Assembly (NCBI RefSeq): GCF_001591165.1
Contig: NZ_BCUG01000020.1
Location: 1 to 64,000 of the forward strand
Reading direction: 5' to 3'
DNA length: 64,000 nt
Origin: Thauera butanivorans NBRC 103042
GTDB lineage: Bacteria > Pseudomonadota > Gammaproteobacteria > Burkholderiales > Rhodocyclaceae
A program made the translations under genes and the position numbers. Within the stretch, counting starts at the first letter, position 1. The number at the start of each line of letters is the position of its first letter. This document shows, in pieces, positions 26,358 to 34,725 of this stretch. Under the pieces are notes generated by a model. It did not search any database. It was given only the letters and a program-made list of their open reading frames with translations, and was not told the origin of the DNA.

Positions 26358-27386
26358 TCAGCGCCAGGCGCGGATCGCCGCGATCGCTTCCGCCGCCGCC
26401 GCATCGTGGGCCGGGTCGTTCGGCACGGTCAGCGTGATGCGATCGACCAGGCCGCCGAAGCGCGAGCCCAGGCGCTCGGGCAACTGGTCGTAGCGGCCGG
26501 AGACGAGGAAGGTGTCGAGCACTTCGTCGGTGAAGATCGAGGGCATGTCCTTCCAGCGCTTCTCGCGGGTCAGCGCGAGCAGTCGTTCGCCGACGTGCTG
26601 CCAGCCGAACAGCTCCAGGCTGGCCCAGTAGGCCGGGGTGGAGAACAGGAAGGCGAGCATGTCGCGGAAGCGTTCGCGCTCGGCGGCGACGGTGGCGTCG
26701 TCCGGGCCGGTGGCAACGAACTGGCTGGCGCTGATGAAGGGCCGGGCGAGGGCGGGGTCGCGCTTTTCCACGCCGGCGGCGATCTGCGGCAGGATGATTT
26801 CCTTCAGGTAGCGCACCGAGGTGTTGGTGGGGTGGGTGTGCACGCCGTCCGCGCGCTGGCCGACCAGCTCCAGCATCTTGGGGCCGACGGCGCCGAGCAT
26901 CAGCGGCACGTCGGGGGCATCGATCGGGCCGGGGTTGAAGAAGGGCTGCAGGCGGGTGAACCTGTAGTGCTCGCCGACGTAGTCGAGCGGCCCGCCGCTG
27001 CGGAAGGCGTGGAAGATGGCGCGCAGCGAGCCGAGGTATTCGCGCATGCCGGCGGCCGGCGGCAGCCAGCGCGCGGAATAGCGATCCTCGATGTTTTGCT
27101 TGATCTGCGTGCCCATGCCGAGCTCGAAGCGGCCGCCGGACATCTTCTGCAGATCCCAGGCGGCGAGCGCGACGTTCATCGGGCTGCGCGGGAAGACGAT
27201 CAGCACCGAGGTGCCGACCTTGAGCCGGGTGGTGGCCGACAGCGCCTGGCAGGCGAGCAGCAGGCCGTCGTGGATCGCATCGGAAACGAACAGGCCGTCG
27301 TAGCCCATGGCTTCGACGCGGCGGGCGAAAGCGCCCATGTCGGCCAGGTTCAGGTTTTCCGGCGTGGAAGCGAAGATCTCGAACAT
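26358..27386 (-). CDS. F420-dependent-type luciferase-like (LLM) oxidoreductase
   Basis: A 342-residue TIM-barrel protein of the bacterial luciferase-like family. Segments such as MGYDGLFVSDAIHDG, TSVLIVFPRSPMNVA, LQKMSGGRFELGMGT and LMLGAVGPKMLELVG are typical of the F420-binding subgroup described in mycobacteria rather than of FMN luciferases. GGAG is 5 nt upstream. It is last in the TetR-sulfotransferase-DUF1214 run. A complete F420 pathway 7 kb upstream on the same strand makes deazaflavin use plausible, and it is the only evident F420 client in the window. FMN dependence cannot be excluded by eye. Confidence 0.78.
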   Translation of the reverse strand: MFEIFASTPENLNLADMGAFARRVEAMGYDGLFVSDAIHDGLLLACQALSATTRLKVGTSVLIVFPRSPMNVALAAWDLQKMSGGRFELGMGTQIKQNIEDRYSARWLPPAAGMREYLGSLRAIFHAFRSGGPLDYVGEHYRFTRLQPFFNPGPIDAPDVPLMLGAVGPKMLELVGQRADGVHTHPTNTSVRYLKEIILPQIAAGVEKRDPALARPFISASQFVATGPDDATVAAERERFRDMLAFLFSTPAYWASLELFGWQHVGERLLALTREKRWKDMPSIFTDEVLDTFLVSGRYDQLPERLGSRFGGLVDRITLTVPNDPAHDAAAAEAIAAIRAWR

Positions 27387-27472
27387 GGAGGCTCCAGGGG
27401 AAAGGCGGAGTCGGGGAATGAGGCAGGCGGCCGGGGCGGCAGCGCCGACCCCGGGCGGTGGGAGTGGCGTGA

Positions 27473-28924
27473 TCAGTGCTGGCGGTAGCGGCGCTGCACG
27501 TGTTCCTGGCGGATCGCGATCTGGCGGCGGCGTTCTTGCGGCGTGATCGTGCGCGTCGCCGCCGGCAGGTGCCGGCGCACTTCGGCGAGCGGTACTTTCT
27601 TCGCCGTCGCCCAGGGGAGCTTGTCCATCGGCTTTTCCGGATAGGCCCAGCGGATCGCCATGTAGCCTTCGGGCTGGCCGGTGGTGTCGAGCCAGTTGGC
27701 GATGCCCGGGTCGCGGTGCGAAATCACGCAGCGGTAGACGTTGTCGGCGTCGCGGTGGGCCTGCAGCCCGCTGAGGCTGCTCTGGTAGTTGGCGAAATCG
27801 AGCGATTCGCCCCAGATGTTGCCCAGGCTGAAGCCGATGTAGACCGGTTCGACCGGCTGGTGCAGTTCGACCACCAGGGCTTCGTCATCCGCCAGTTCGA
27901 ACATGCCGCCGCAATAGACGTTGGTGGCCATGCCGCCGGCGGTGGCGAGCGAGGCGGCATTGGGCTTGTTGACGTCGTTGCGCGGCATGAAGCATTTGCC
28001 GTCGCCGTTCATGTCGCCGTAGCACTCGCACACCACGGCGTAGAACTCGTTCCAGAAATGTACCTGGTTGCGGGTGAAGCGGCCGATGTCGGCGATTTGC
28101 CGGGCCGCGGCCTCGGGCGTGCAGGCCGGCATCGGCTGGCCGAGCAGGTCGTTGCGGTAGATGAAGAGTTCGAGCAGGTCTTCGTTTTCCCAGTCGCAGA
28201 ACAGTTCGCGCAGCATCACCAGCTGGCTGACGTATTCGCGCGTTTCGCTGACGCCGTCCTTGTTCCTGCGCGTGCGGCTGGCGCGGGTGAGCATGAAGTT
28301 GCCTTCGTAGCCGGGCGGCTTTTCCGGCGCCAGCAGGATCTCGAAGCTGCCGTCGGCCTCGACTTTCAGCTCGGTGCAGTCGAGTTCGGCGCAGTTGATG
28401 CGCGAGCCCGGCTTCAGCTCCTTGAGGCTGCCGCTTTCGCCCGAATAGCCGCTCGGCGCTTCGAAGATCACGTAGTGCGGCGCCTTGCGCACGCCGGCCG
28501 GCGCCTGCCCGCCGCGCCAGGCGCTGGTGTCGCCGGCGCGGCCGCGGATGGTGTAGCTGTGATTGCCGTCGATCGGCGCCATCAGGTAGATGGCGTCGCA
28601 GTTGTCGATGGTCGAGCGGTTCAGCGGCTGGATGGCGCGCACGAAGTACGGAAACTCGGGCGTCGGGCCGAGGCAGCGCGAGATCGAGCCGTACAGGAAG
28701 CCGAGCACGTAGCGGTAGCCTTCGGCGAGGTTGCGCGGCGTCGCCGGCGGCGGCCACAGCCTGGGGTCGTCGATCGCGTCGCGGGCCTCTTGCAGCTGTC
28801 CGATCATGCCGTCCCAGGCCTGGCGCAGCAGCGCGGCGGCGTCGCGGGTGGCGGGGTCGCGGGCTTCGGCGTGGGCCTTGACCTTCTCGAATACGGCGTC
28901 GTGCAGCGGATCGGGTTCATGCAT
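27473..28924 (-). CDS. DUF1214-like protein of unknown function
   Basis: A 483-residue soluble protein with no signal peptide or membrane helix. The C-terminal part (FELADDEALVVELHQPVEP, then VYRCVISHRDPGIANWLDT) looks like the DUF1214 beta-sandwich often found beside sulfotransferases and steroid or lipid genes. The N-terminal 120 residues are helical. Its start overlaps the sulfotransferase stop by 8 nt (ATGCATGA) with AAGGAG upstream, so the two are coupled. Biochemical function is not known; a carrier or binding role for a hydrophobic or sulfated substrate is only a guess. Confidence 0.62.
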   Translation of the reverse strand: MHEPDPLHDAVFEKVKAHAEARDPATRDAAALLRQAWDGMIGQLQEARDAIDDPRLWPPPATPRNLAEGYRYVLGFLYGSISRCLGPTPEFPYFVRAIQPLNRSTIDNCDAIYLMAPIDGNHSYTIRGRAGDTSAWRGGQAPAGVRKAPHYVIFEAPSGYSGESGSLKELKPGSRINCAELDCTELKVEADGSFEILLAPEKPPGYEGNFMLTRASRTRRNKDGVSETREYVSQLVMLRELFCDWENEDLLELFIYRNDLLGQPMPACTPEAAARQIADIGRFTRNQVHFWNEFYAVVCECYGDMNGDGKCFMPRNDVNKPNAASLATAGGMATNVYCGGMFELADDEALVVELHQPVEPVYIGFSLGNIWGESLDFANYQSSLSGLQAHRDADNVYRCVISHRDPGIANWLDTTGQPEGYMAIRWAYPEKPMDKLPWATAKKVPLAEVRRHLPAATRTITPQERRRQIAIRQEHVQRRYRQH

Positions 28925-30095
28925 GGGCCAGCTCCTTGGATTCTCGTTTGGCCGCCGGGGCGTCGTCGTCCCAGCGGAATCGTTCGAACAGCGGTGCCAG
29001 CCGCCGGCGGATTTCGCCGTCGTCCAGACCGAACTCGGCGAGGCTGTAGCGGTGCCCGGTCTCGTGCTTGCGGCTGCGCGCCGCTTCGGCGTCGAGGAAG
29101 GCGGCGAAAGCCGGCGTGATGTCGAGGCCGAGGTCGCGATAGACGTCCTCGATGGCCGCCTTCGGGTCGCTGGTGAGGCGCCGGTAGTCGATGACTGCGT
29201 AAGGCGTTTCGGGATGGCGCTGCAGCACTTCGAGCGGATATAGATAGGTCTCGTACGACAGGCCGGTCATCACCTCGTTGGAGCTGCGGATGCGTTCCTG
29301 CGACAGGTTGCCCTGCAGCTTCCAGCCGACGTTGAGCAGCTTCAGCAGGCTGGGGATGGTTTCGTGGGGATTGCGGTAGAGCACGACGAAGCGCGCATCC
29401 GGAAAGGCTTCGAGCAGCGACTCGACGCGGCCGCAGTAGGTCGGGTTCTTGCTGAGGTGGATGCGCCGGCCGCCGTTCAGGTAGAGCTGGCGGCGCACGC
29501 ATTCCTTGTAGAACTTCATCATGCGGCGGCGGCTGGCGGCGGGGCGCTGGTCGATGTGGAAGAAGTCCAGCTCGCTCATGTAGGGCAGCTTGGTCAGCCA
29601 GAAGCCCGAGGCGCAGGAATTGAAGTACATCAGGTCGTCTTCTTCCGGGATCGTCAGCCCCATCTTGTGGATGTGCTGGGTGGGGCCGAACTTGCGTTTC
29701 TCCCAGGCCTGCAGCCGGCGCTCGATGCGGCGGCCGAACAGCCCGGCATCGAGCCGGGCCACCAGGCGCACCAGCTTCTTCTGCAGCAGCGAAGGCAGCA
29801 GCAGCTCGTAATACTTGAAGGTGGAGAAACGCTCGTCCGCGCCCATCAGGCGGTGGGCCAGCGTGGTGCCGCTGCGCGCGTGGCCGATGATGAACACCGG
29901 GCGCTCGACACGGGTGCGCCACAGGCCGGGGAACAGGATGCCGTCGAGGAAGAAGCAGACCGCGGTCACGCCCGCGCGCAGCGGGATGTGCAGCAGCAGG
30001 AGCTTGTACAGACCGCGGCGCTGGCGCGGATTGCTTTCCTTGCCGACCAGGCGCAGCAGCTTGAACCAGACGGTGAAATCGAAATAGTACGACAA
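28917..30095 (-). CDS. PAPS-dependent sulfotransferase
   Basis: A 392-residue sulfotransferase. The 5'-phosphosulfate loop is FIIGHARSGTT (68-78) and the 3'-phosphate site is VVLYRNPHETIPSLLK (237-252); Lys216 in HLSKNP may be catalytic. Residues about 40-57 are hydrophobic and may attach the protein to the membrane. Translation starts at a TTG with AAGGAG 8 nt upstream, 10 nt after the TetR gene. Sulfotransferases of this type sulfate alcohols of lipids, sugars or steroids. Genes for making PAPS and removing PAP lie immediately upstream, forming a self-sufficient sulfation unit. The acceptor is unknown; a hydroxysteroid is the most economical guess. Confidence 0.82.
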   Translation of the reverse strand: MSYYFDFTVWFKLLRLVGKESNPRQRRGLYKLLLLHIPLRAGVTAVCFFLDGILFPGLWRTRVERPVFIIGHARSGTTLAHRLMGADERFSTFKYYELLLPSLLQKKLVRLVARLDAGLFGRRIERRLQAWEKRKFGPTQHIHKMGLTIPEEDDLMYFNSCASGFWLTKLPYMSELDFFHIDQRPAASRRRMMKFYKECVRRQLYLNGGRRIHLSKNPTYCGRVESLLEAFPDARFVVLYRNPHETIPSLLKLLNVGWKLQGNLSQERIRSSNEVMTGLSYETYLYPLEVLQRHPETPYAVIDYRRLTSDPKAAIEDVYRDLGLDITPAFAAFLDAEAARSRKHETGHRYSLAEFGLDDGEIRRRLAPLFERFRWDDDAPAAKRESKELAHA

Positions 30096-30105
30096 GCCTG
30101 TCTCC

Positions 30106-30774
30106 TTATTTTCCGGTGTCCGGGCCGGCTTCGCCGGGCATCTTCTTGAGGTAGCGGACGAGCATCGCGTGCAGCTCGTCGACGAAAGCCCGGCTCAGGA
30201 TCAGCTCGGGGTTGCGGTCCAGCGTGGCGTGGATCGTGCCTTCGAGCGTGCTGGCCACCATCTGCGCTGCCAGCCCGAAGTCCCGCACGCGCAGCGCGTC
30301 GCGATGGGCTTCGAGCGCCGACGGCAGCCATTCGGCGGTGCTGGGCTTGTTGGGGTACTTCCGCCGCGAATAGGCCTCGAAGTCGTATTTCCAGTGGATT
30401 TCGAGGTAGAAGTCCTGCAGTTGCAGGTACAGCCGGCGGTGGCGGGCGACCTGCTCCTCGACGAAGAAGCCGAGCGTGGCGTCGAGCGAAGCCTTGGCCA
30501 GCGCGATCGCCTGGCGGTCGAGGCGCCTGATCTCGTCGAGCTCGGAGGTCAGCAGCTCGTTGCAGATGTCGGCGGCGATCGCATGCTTGTCGGCGTAGTA
30601 CTGGTACAGGCTGCCGATGCTGATGCCGGCGACTTCGGCGATGCGGTTGGTCGTCAGCCGCGCGTGGCCTTCGTTCTTCAGAATGCGGAGCGTCGCTTCC
30701 CGGATCGCCGCCAGCGTGGCGGCGGCGCGCGATTGGGTCGGGCTGCGGCGAAGGGGGGAAGGGTTCGAAACCAT
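30106..30774 (-). CDS. TetR-family transcriptional regulator
   Basis: A 222-residue protein with a TetR N-terminal DNA-binding domain: the helix-turn-helix spans about 41-62 (TTNRIAEVAGISIGSLYQYY), followed by a helical ligand domain with several aromatic residues. MVSNPSPLRR is taken as the start (AGGA 7 nt upstream); a frame open to 30921 passes through the promoter gap. It heads the sulfotransferase-DUF1214-luciferase-like operon and probably autoregulates it. It might also bind the 16-bp repeat found elsewhere, but its own promoter has only a half site, so a regulator outside the window is equally possible. Confidence 0.86.
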   Translation of the reverse strand: MVSNPSPLRRSPTQSRAAATLAAIREATLRILKNEGHARLTTNRIAEVAGISIGSLYQYYADKHAIAADICNELLTSELDEIRRLDRQAIALAKASLDATLGFFVEEQVARHRRLYLQLQDFYLEIHWKYDFEAYSRRKYPNKPSTAEWLPSALEAHRDALRVRDFGLAAQMVASTLEGTIHATLDRNPELILSRAFVDELHAMLVRYLKKMPGEAGPDTGK

Positions 30775-30802
30775 GGCTTTTCCTGCTGGCGGATGCCGTC
30801 CA

Positions 30803-30812
30803 TTTGAGCAAA
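30803..30812. promoter_or_regulatory. Candidate TetR autoregulatory palindrome
   Basis: TTTGAGCAAA is a short inverted repeat (TTTG-N2-CAAA) 29 nt upstream of the TetR start. Its position fits autorepression, but the repeat is short and occurs once. Confidence 0.3.
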
Positions 30813-30923
30813 CGGCCGCCGGGCTGGCTACTCGCATTCGGACTAGGAATTGGTACGGCTCTGCTGGAATAAATCGCTTGCAAACAGGGGCTTGCGGAAG
30901 GCGATGGGTTGCGGTTCGCATAA

Positions 30924-30980
30924 ACCGAGCAAAGCTCGGTTTTCAGGCGCCGGGCGGGGCTGGAGGCTCCGCCCGGCGCC
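30924..30980 (-). terminator. Tandem hairpins downstream of cysQ
   Basis: A 12-bp perfect stem (GGCGCCGGGCGG at 30946-30957 with its complement at 30969-30980) is followed in the minus direction by a second hairpin, ACCGAGC/GCTCGGT (30924-30940), with a short T tract. It ends the cys transcript before the TetR promoter. Confidence 0.6.
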
Positions 30981-30984
30981 GTCC

Positions 30985-31767
30985 TCATGCGGCGTCCGCC
31001 GTGCCCCAGGCGGCGAAATGCGGATTGGCGAAATCCGCCTTGCCGTAGCGCAGCGGACTGCCGCCCAGTTCATGCACGCAGCCGCCGGCGGCGCGCAGTA
31101 CGGCATCGCCGGCGGCGATGTCCCATTCCATGGTGCGGCCCAGGCGCGGATAGACGTCGGCTTCGCCGGCGGCCACCAGGCACAGCTTCAGCGAGGAGCC
31201 GGCATTGGTCTGGCGGGCGACCTCGCGGCCGTCGAGGAAGGCGGCCAGCGCATCGGCGTCGCCGTGCGAGCGGCTGGCGACGACCGTCAGCCCTTCGGCA
31301 GGCGGCCTGCGGGTGCTGATCGGGCGGCGCAGGCCCTTGTCCTCGACGAAGGCGCCCAGCCCGGCAGCGCCGGCGAACAGGCGGTCGAGCGCGGGCGCGA
31401 AGACGACGCCGAGCACCGGCCGGCCGTGTTCGACGAGCGCGATGTTGACGGTGAATTCGCCATTGCGGTTGATGAATTCCTTGGTGCCGTCCAGCGGATC
31501 GACGAGCCAGAAGCGTTCGCCCACTGCCGGAATGCGGCCGGCGGCGGCCTCTTCTTCCGACACGGCCGGAATGTCCGGCGCCAGGCGCGCGAGTGCGGGC
31601 AGGATCAGCGCCTCGGCGCGCTCATCCGCCTCGGTGACGGGCGAGGCGTCGTCCTTGCCGCGCACGGCGAAGTCGGTGGCGTAGATCCGCATGATGGCGT
31701 CGCCGGCGGCGCGGGCGACGGGCAGCAGGGCGTCGAGCAGGGTGGAATGGTCGGGTGGTCGGGCCAT
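30985..31767 (-). CDS. cysQ: 3'(2'),5'-bisphosphate nucleotidase CysQ
   Basis: A 260-residue inositol-monophosphatase-fold enzyme that hydrolyses PAP, the inhibitory by-product of sulfotransferases, to AMP. Metal-binding motifs are visible: SEEE (70-73), DPLDGTKEF (90-98) and EWDIAAGDAVLRAAGG near the C-terminus. GAGGAAAG precedes the ATG. It follows cysNC by 50 nt on the same strand, next to the sulfotransferase operon. This context favours PAP removal over inositol phosphate hydrolysis. Confidence 0.87.
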   Translation of the reverse strand: MARPPDHSTLLDALLPVARAAGDAIMRIYATDFAVRGKDDASPVTEADERAEALILPALARLAPDIPAVSEEEAAAGRIPAVGERFWLVDPLDGTKEFINRNGEFTVNIALVEHGRPVLGVVFAPALDRLFAGAAGLGAFVEDKGLRRPISTRRPPAEGLTVVASRSHGDADALAAFLDGREVARQTNAGSSLKLCLVAAGEADVYPRLGRTMEWDIAAGDAVLRAAGGCVHELGGSPLRYGKADFANPHFAAWGTADAA

Positions 31768-31817
31768 GGTCTTTCCTCGGGTGTCGGGGCCGCCCCGCGG
31801 CGGGCAGGGCGGCGGCT

Positions 31818-33725
31818 TCAGTCGGCGATGATGCCGCGCAGGCGCAGCGTGGCGATGACCGCGTCGGCGGCGGCTTCGAGCGACAGCCGCGACGCGTCCA
31901 GCCTCAGTTCCGGCGCCTCGGGCGCTTCGTATGGCGAGTCGATGCCGGTGAAGTTCTTCAGTTCGCCGCGGCGGGCCTTCTTGTACAGGCCTTTCGGATC
32001 GCGCGACTCGGCCACTTCCAGCGGCGTATCGACGAAGACTTCGATGAACTCGTCCTCGTCGACCAGCGCACGCGCCATCCGCCGCTCCGACTTGAACGGC
32101 GAGATGAAGGCGGTCAGCACGATCAGGCCGCAGTCGACCATCAGCCTGGCCACCTCGCCGACGCGGCGGATGTTCTCGACGCGGTCGGCATCGGTGAAGC
32201 CTAGATCCTTGTTCAGGCCGTGGCGCACGTTGTCGCCGTCGAGCAGGTAGGTGTGGTGGCCGAGCGCGTGGAGCTTCTTTTCCACCAGGTTGGCGATCGA
32301 GGACTTGCCCGCGCCGGACAGCCCGGTGAACCAGAGCACGCAGCTCTTCTGGTGCTTGAGCGTCGAGCGCGCAGCCTTGTCGACGTCGACGTGCTGCAGG
32401 TGGATGTTGTGCGCGCGGCGCAGCGCGAAGTGCAGCAGGCCGGCGCCGACGGTGTTGTTGGACAGGCGGTCGATCAGCGTGAAGCCGCCGGTGTCGCGGT
32501 TGTCGCGGTAGGCATCGAAGGCGATCGGGCGGTCGAGGCCGAGGTTGCACACGCCGATGGCATTCAGCTCCAGCTTCTTGGCGGCGATGTGCTCCAGCGT
32601 GTTCACATTGACCTGGTACTTGATGTCGGTGATCGTGGCCGTCACCGTCCTGGTGCCGATCTTGAGCAGGTAGGGGCGGCCGGGCAGCAGCGGCTCGTCG
32701 TGCATCCACACGATGGTGGTCTCGAACTGGTCGGCCACTTCGGCGGGGGCGTCCACGGTCGAGATCATGTCGCCGCGCGAGATGTCGATCTCGTCGGCCA
32801 GCGTCAGCGTCACCGACTGGCCGGCGACCGCCCGTGCCAGATCGCCGCCGTGGGTGACGATGCGCGCCACCGTGCTCTCGCGCCCCGACGGCTGCACCCG
32901 GATGCGCTGGCCCGGCGAGACCGTGCCGCCGGCGATGGTGCCGGCAAAACCGCGGAAATCCAGGTTGGGGCGGTTGACCCACTGCACCGGCAGGCGGAAA
33001 GCCGTGTGCTGCAGGCGGCTGTCGTCGACTTCCACGGTTTCCAGGTAGTCCATCAGCGTGCTGCCGTGGTACCAGGGCATGGCTTCGCTCGGCGCGGTGA
33101 TGTTGTCGCCGCGGAAGGCGGACAGCGGGATGAAGCTCACGTCCTCGATGCCGATGCGGGCGGCGAATTCACGGTAGTCGTCGACGATCCGGGCGAACAC
33201 CTGCTCCGAGTAATCGACCAGATCCATCTTGTTGATGGCGACGACGACGTGGCGGATGCCGAGCAGCTTGACGAGGTAGCTGTGGCGGCGGGTCTGGGTC
33301 AGGATGCCCTTGCGCGCATCGACCATCAGGATGGCGGCGTCGGCGGTGGAGGCGCCGGTGACCATGTTGCGGGTGTATTGCTCGTGCCCCGGCGTGTCGG
33401 CGACGATGAACTTGCGCCGGTCGGTGGAGAAGAAACGATAGGCGACGTCGATGGTGATGCCTTGCTCGCGCTCGGCGGCGAGGCCATCGACCAGCAGCGC
33501 GAAGTCGATCGCCTCGCCCTGGGTGCCGTACTTCCTCGAATCGCTTTCGACCGCGGCGAGCTGGTCTTCGAACAGCATCTTGGAGTCGTACAGCAGGCGG
33601 CCGATCAGCGTGCTCTTGCCGTCGTCCACGCTGCCGCAGGTGATGAAGCGCAGCAGGCTCTTGTTCTCGTGCGCCTTCAGGTACTGCTCGATGTCGGTGC
33701 CGATCAGGTCGGATACGTGTGCCAT
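31818..33725 (-). CDS. cysNC: Bifunctional sulfate adenylyltransferase subunit 1/APS kinase (CysNC)
   Basis: A 635-residue fusion. The CysN GTPase part has the P-loop GSVDDGKST (31-39), DTPGHEQ (111-117) and NKMD (166-169), followed by EF-Tu-like barrels. The APS kinase part starts near 460 with P-loop GLSGAGKSS (468-476) and [15 protein letters not shown]. With CysD it converts sulfate and ATP to APS and then PAPS. The NodQ-like fusion commits flux to PAPS. It starts 1 nt after the cysD stop. PAPS can also feed assimilation, but the linked sulfotransferase and CysQ suggest sulfation. Confidence 0.93.
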   Translation of the reverse strand: MAHVSDLIGTDIEQYLKAHENKSLLRFITCGSVDDGKSTLIGRLLYDSKMLFEDQLAAVESDSRKYGTQGEAIDFALLVDGLAAEREQGITIDVAYRFFSTDRRKFIVADTPGHEQYTRNMVTGASTADAAILMVDARKGILTQTRRHSYLVKLLGIRHVVVAINKMDLVDYSEQVFARIVDDYREFAARIGIEDVSFIPLSAFRGDNITAPSEAMPWYHGSTLMDYLETVEVDDSRLQHTAFRLPVQWVNRPNLDFRGFAGTIAGGTVSPGQRIRVQPSGRESTVARIVTHGGDLARAVAGQSVTLTLADEIDISRGDMISTVDAPAEVADQFETTIVWMHDEPLLPGRPYLLKIGTRTVTATITDIKYQVNVNTLEHIAAKKLELNAIGVCNLGLDRPIAFDAYRDNRDTGGFTLIDRLSNNTVGAGLLHFALRRAHNIHLQHVDVDKAARSTLKHQKSCVLWFTGLSGAGKSSIANLVEKKLHALGHHTYLLDGDNVRHGLNKDLGFTDADRVENIRRVGEVARLMVDCGLIVLTAFISPFKSERRMARALVDEDEFIEVFVDTPLEVAESRDPKGLYKKARRGELKNFTGIDSPYEAPEAPELRLDASRLSLEAAADAVIATLRLRGIIAD

Positions 33726-33726
33726 G

Positions 33727-34626
33727 TCAGAAGTACCCCTCTTGTTTCTTCTTTTCCATCGATGCCGCCGAGTCGTGGTCGATCATGCGGCCCTGGCGTT
33801 CGGAACTGCGGGCCAGCAGCATTTCCTGGATGATGGCCGGCAGCGTGTCGGCCCCGGATTCGATTGCGCCGGTCAGCGGGTAGCAGCCCAGCGTGCGGAA
33901 GCGCACCTTCTTCTTCATCGGCACTTCGCCCGGCTTCAGCGGCATGCGCTCGTCGTCGACCATGATCAGCGTGCCGTCGCGCTCCACCACCGGGCGCTCG
34001 GCGGCGTAGTACAGCGGCACGATGGGGATGTTCTCGAGGTGGATGTATTGCCAGATGTCGAGCTCGGTCCAGTTCGACAGCGGGAACACGCGGATCGACT
34101 CGCCCTTGTGCTTCCTGGCGTTGTAGAGTTTCCACAGCTCGGGCCGCTGGTTCTTCGGGTCCCAGCGATGCTGCGCGCTGCGGAAGGAGAACACGCGCTC
34201 CTTGGCGCGCGACTTTTCCTCGTCGCGGCGGGCGCCGCCGAAAGCCGCGTCGAAGCCGTACTTGTCCAGCGCCTGCTTCAGGCCCTCGGTCTTCATGACG
34301 TCGGTGTGGATCGCCGAGCCGTGGGTGAAGGGGTTGATGTCCTTGTCCACGCCTTCGGGGTTGGTGTGCACCAGCAGCTCCATGCCGGTCTCGCGCACCA
34401 TGCGGTCGCGGAAGCGGTACATGTCCTGGAACTTCCAGCGCGTATCGACGTGCAGCAGCGGGAAGGGCGGCACCGCCGGGTAGAAGGCCTTCATCGCCAG
34501 GTGCAGCATCACTGCGCTGTCCTTGCCGATGGAGTACAGCATCACCGGCTTGTCGGCTTCGGCCACCACTTCGCGCAGGATGTGGATGCTCTCGGCTTCG
34601 AGGCGTTGCAAATGGGTCAGTGTCAT
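33727..34626 (-). CDS. cysD: Sulfate adenylyltransferase subunit 2 (CysD)
   Basis: A 299-residue PP-loop ATP pyrophosphatase. [18 protein letters not shown] holds the PP motif, and [20 protein letters not shown] and [11 protein letters not shown] are characteristic of CysD. It forms the APS-making complex with CysN. The ATG at 34626 has GGAG 6 nt upstream; an in-frame ATG 18 nt earlier lacks one. It is separated from the fbiC stop by 99 nt with no evident terminator, so it could be read through from the F420 genes. Confidence 0.92.
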   Translation of the reverse strand: MTLTHLQRLEAESIHILREVVAEADKPVMLYSIGKDSAVMLHLAMKAFYPAVPPFPLLHVDTRWKFQDMYRFRDRMVRETGMELLVHTNPEGVDKDINPFTHGSAIHTDVMKTEGLKQALDKYGFDAAFGGARRDEEKSRAKERVFSFRSAQHRWDPKNQRPELWKLYNARKHKGESIRVFPLSNWTELDIWQYIHLENIPIVPLYYAAERPVVERDGTLIMVDDERMPLKPGEVPMKKKVRFRTLGCYPLTGAIESGADTLPAIIQEMLLARSSERQGRMIDHDSAASMEKKKQEGYF

Positions 34627-34725
34627 GGGTTCTCCAGCCTGCATGCAGGTTTCGGGGACGTAGGGGCACCCGCCGCGCGGTCTGGCCGCGCGGTGAAGTG
34701 CGTGAAGCGAAGGGAAGAGAGAAAC

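Noticed and set aside
30830-30845. Possible regulon operator in the TetR promoter (ACTCGCATTCGGACTA)
   Set aside because: Only the right half matches; the left half differs at most positions, so it is not listed as an operator copy.
34627-34725. A promoter or terminator between fbiC and cysD
   Set aside because: The 99-nt gap has no clear hairpin with T tract and no operator copy, so I cannot say whether transcription stops or continues.
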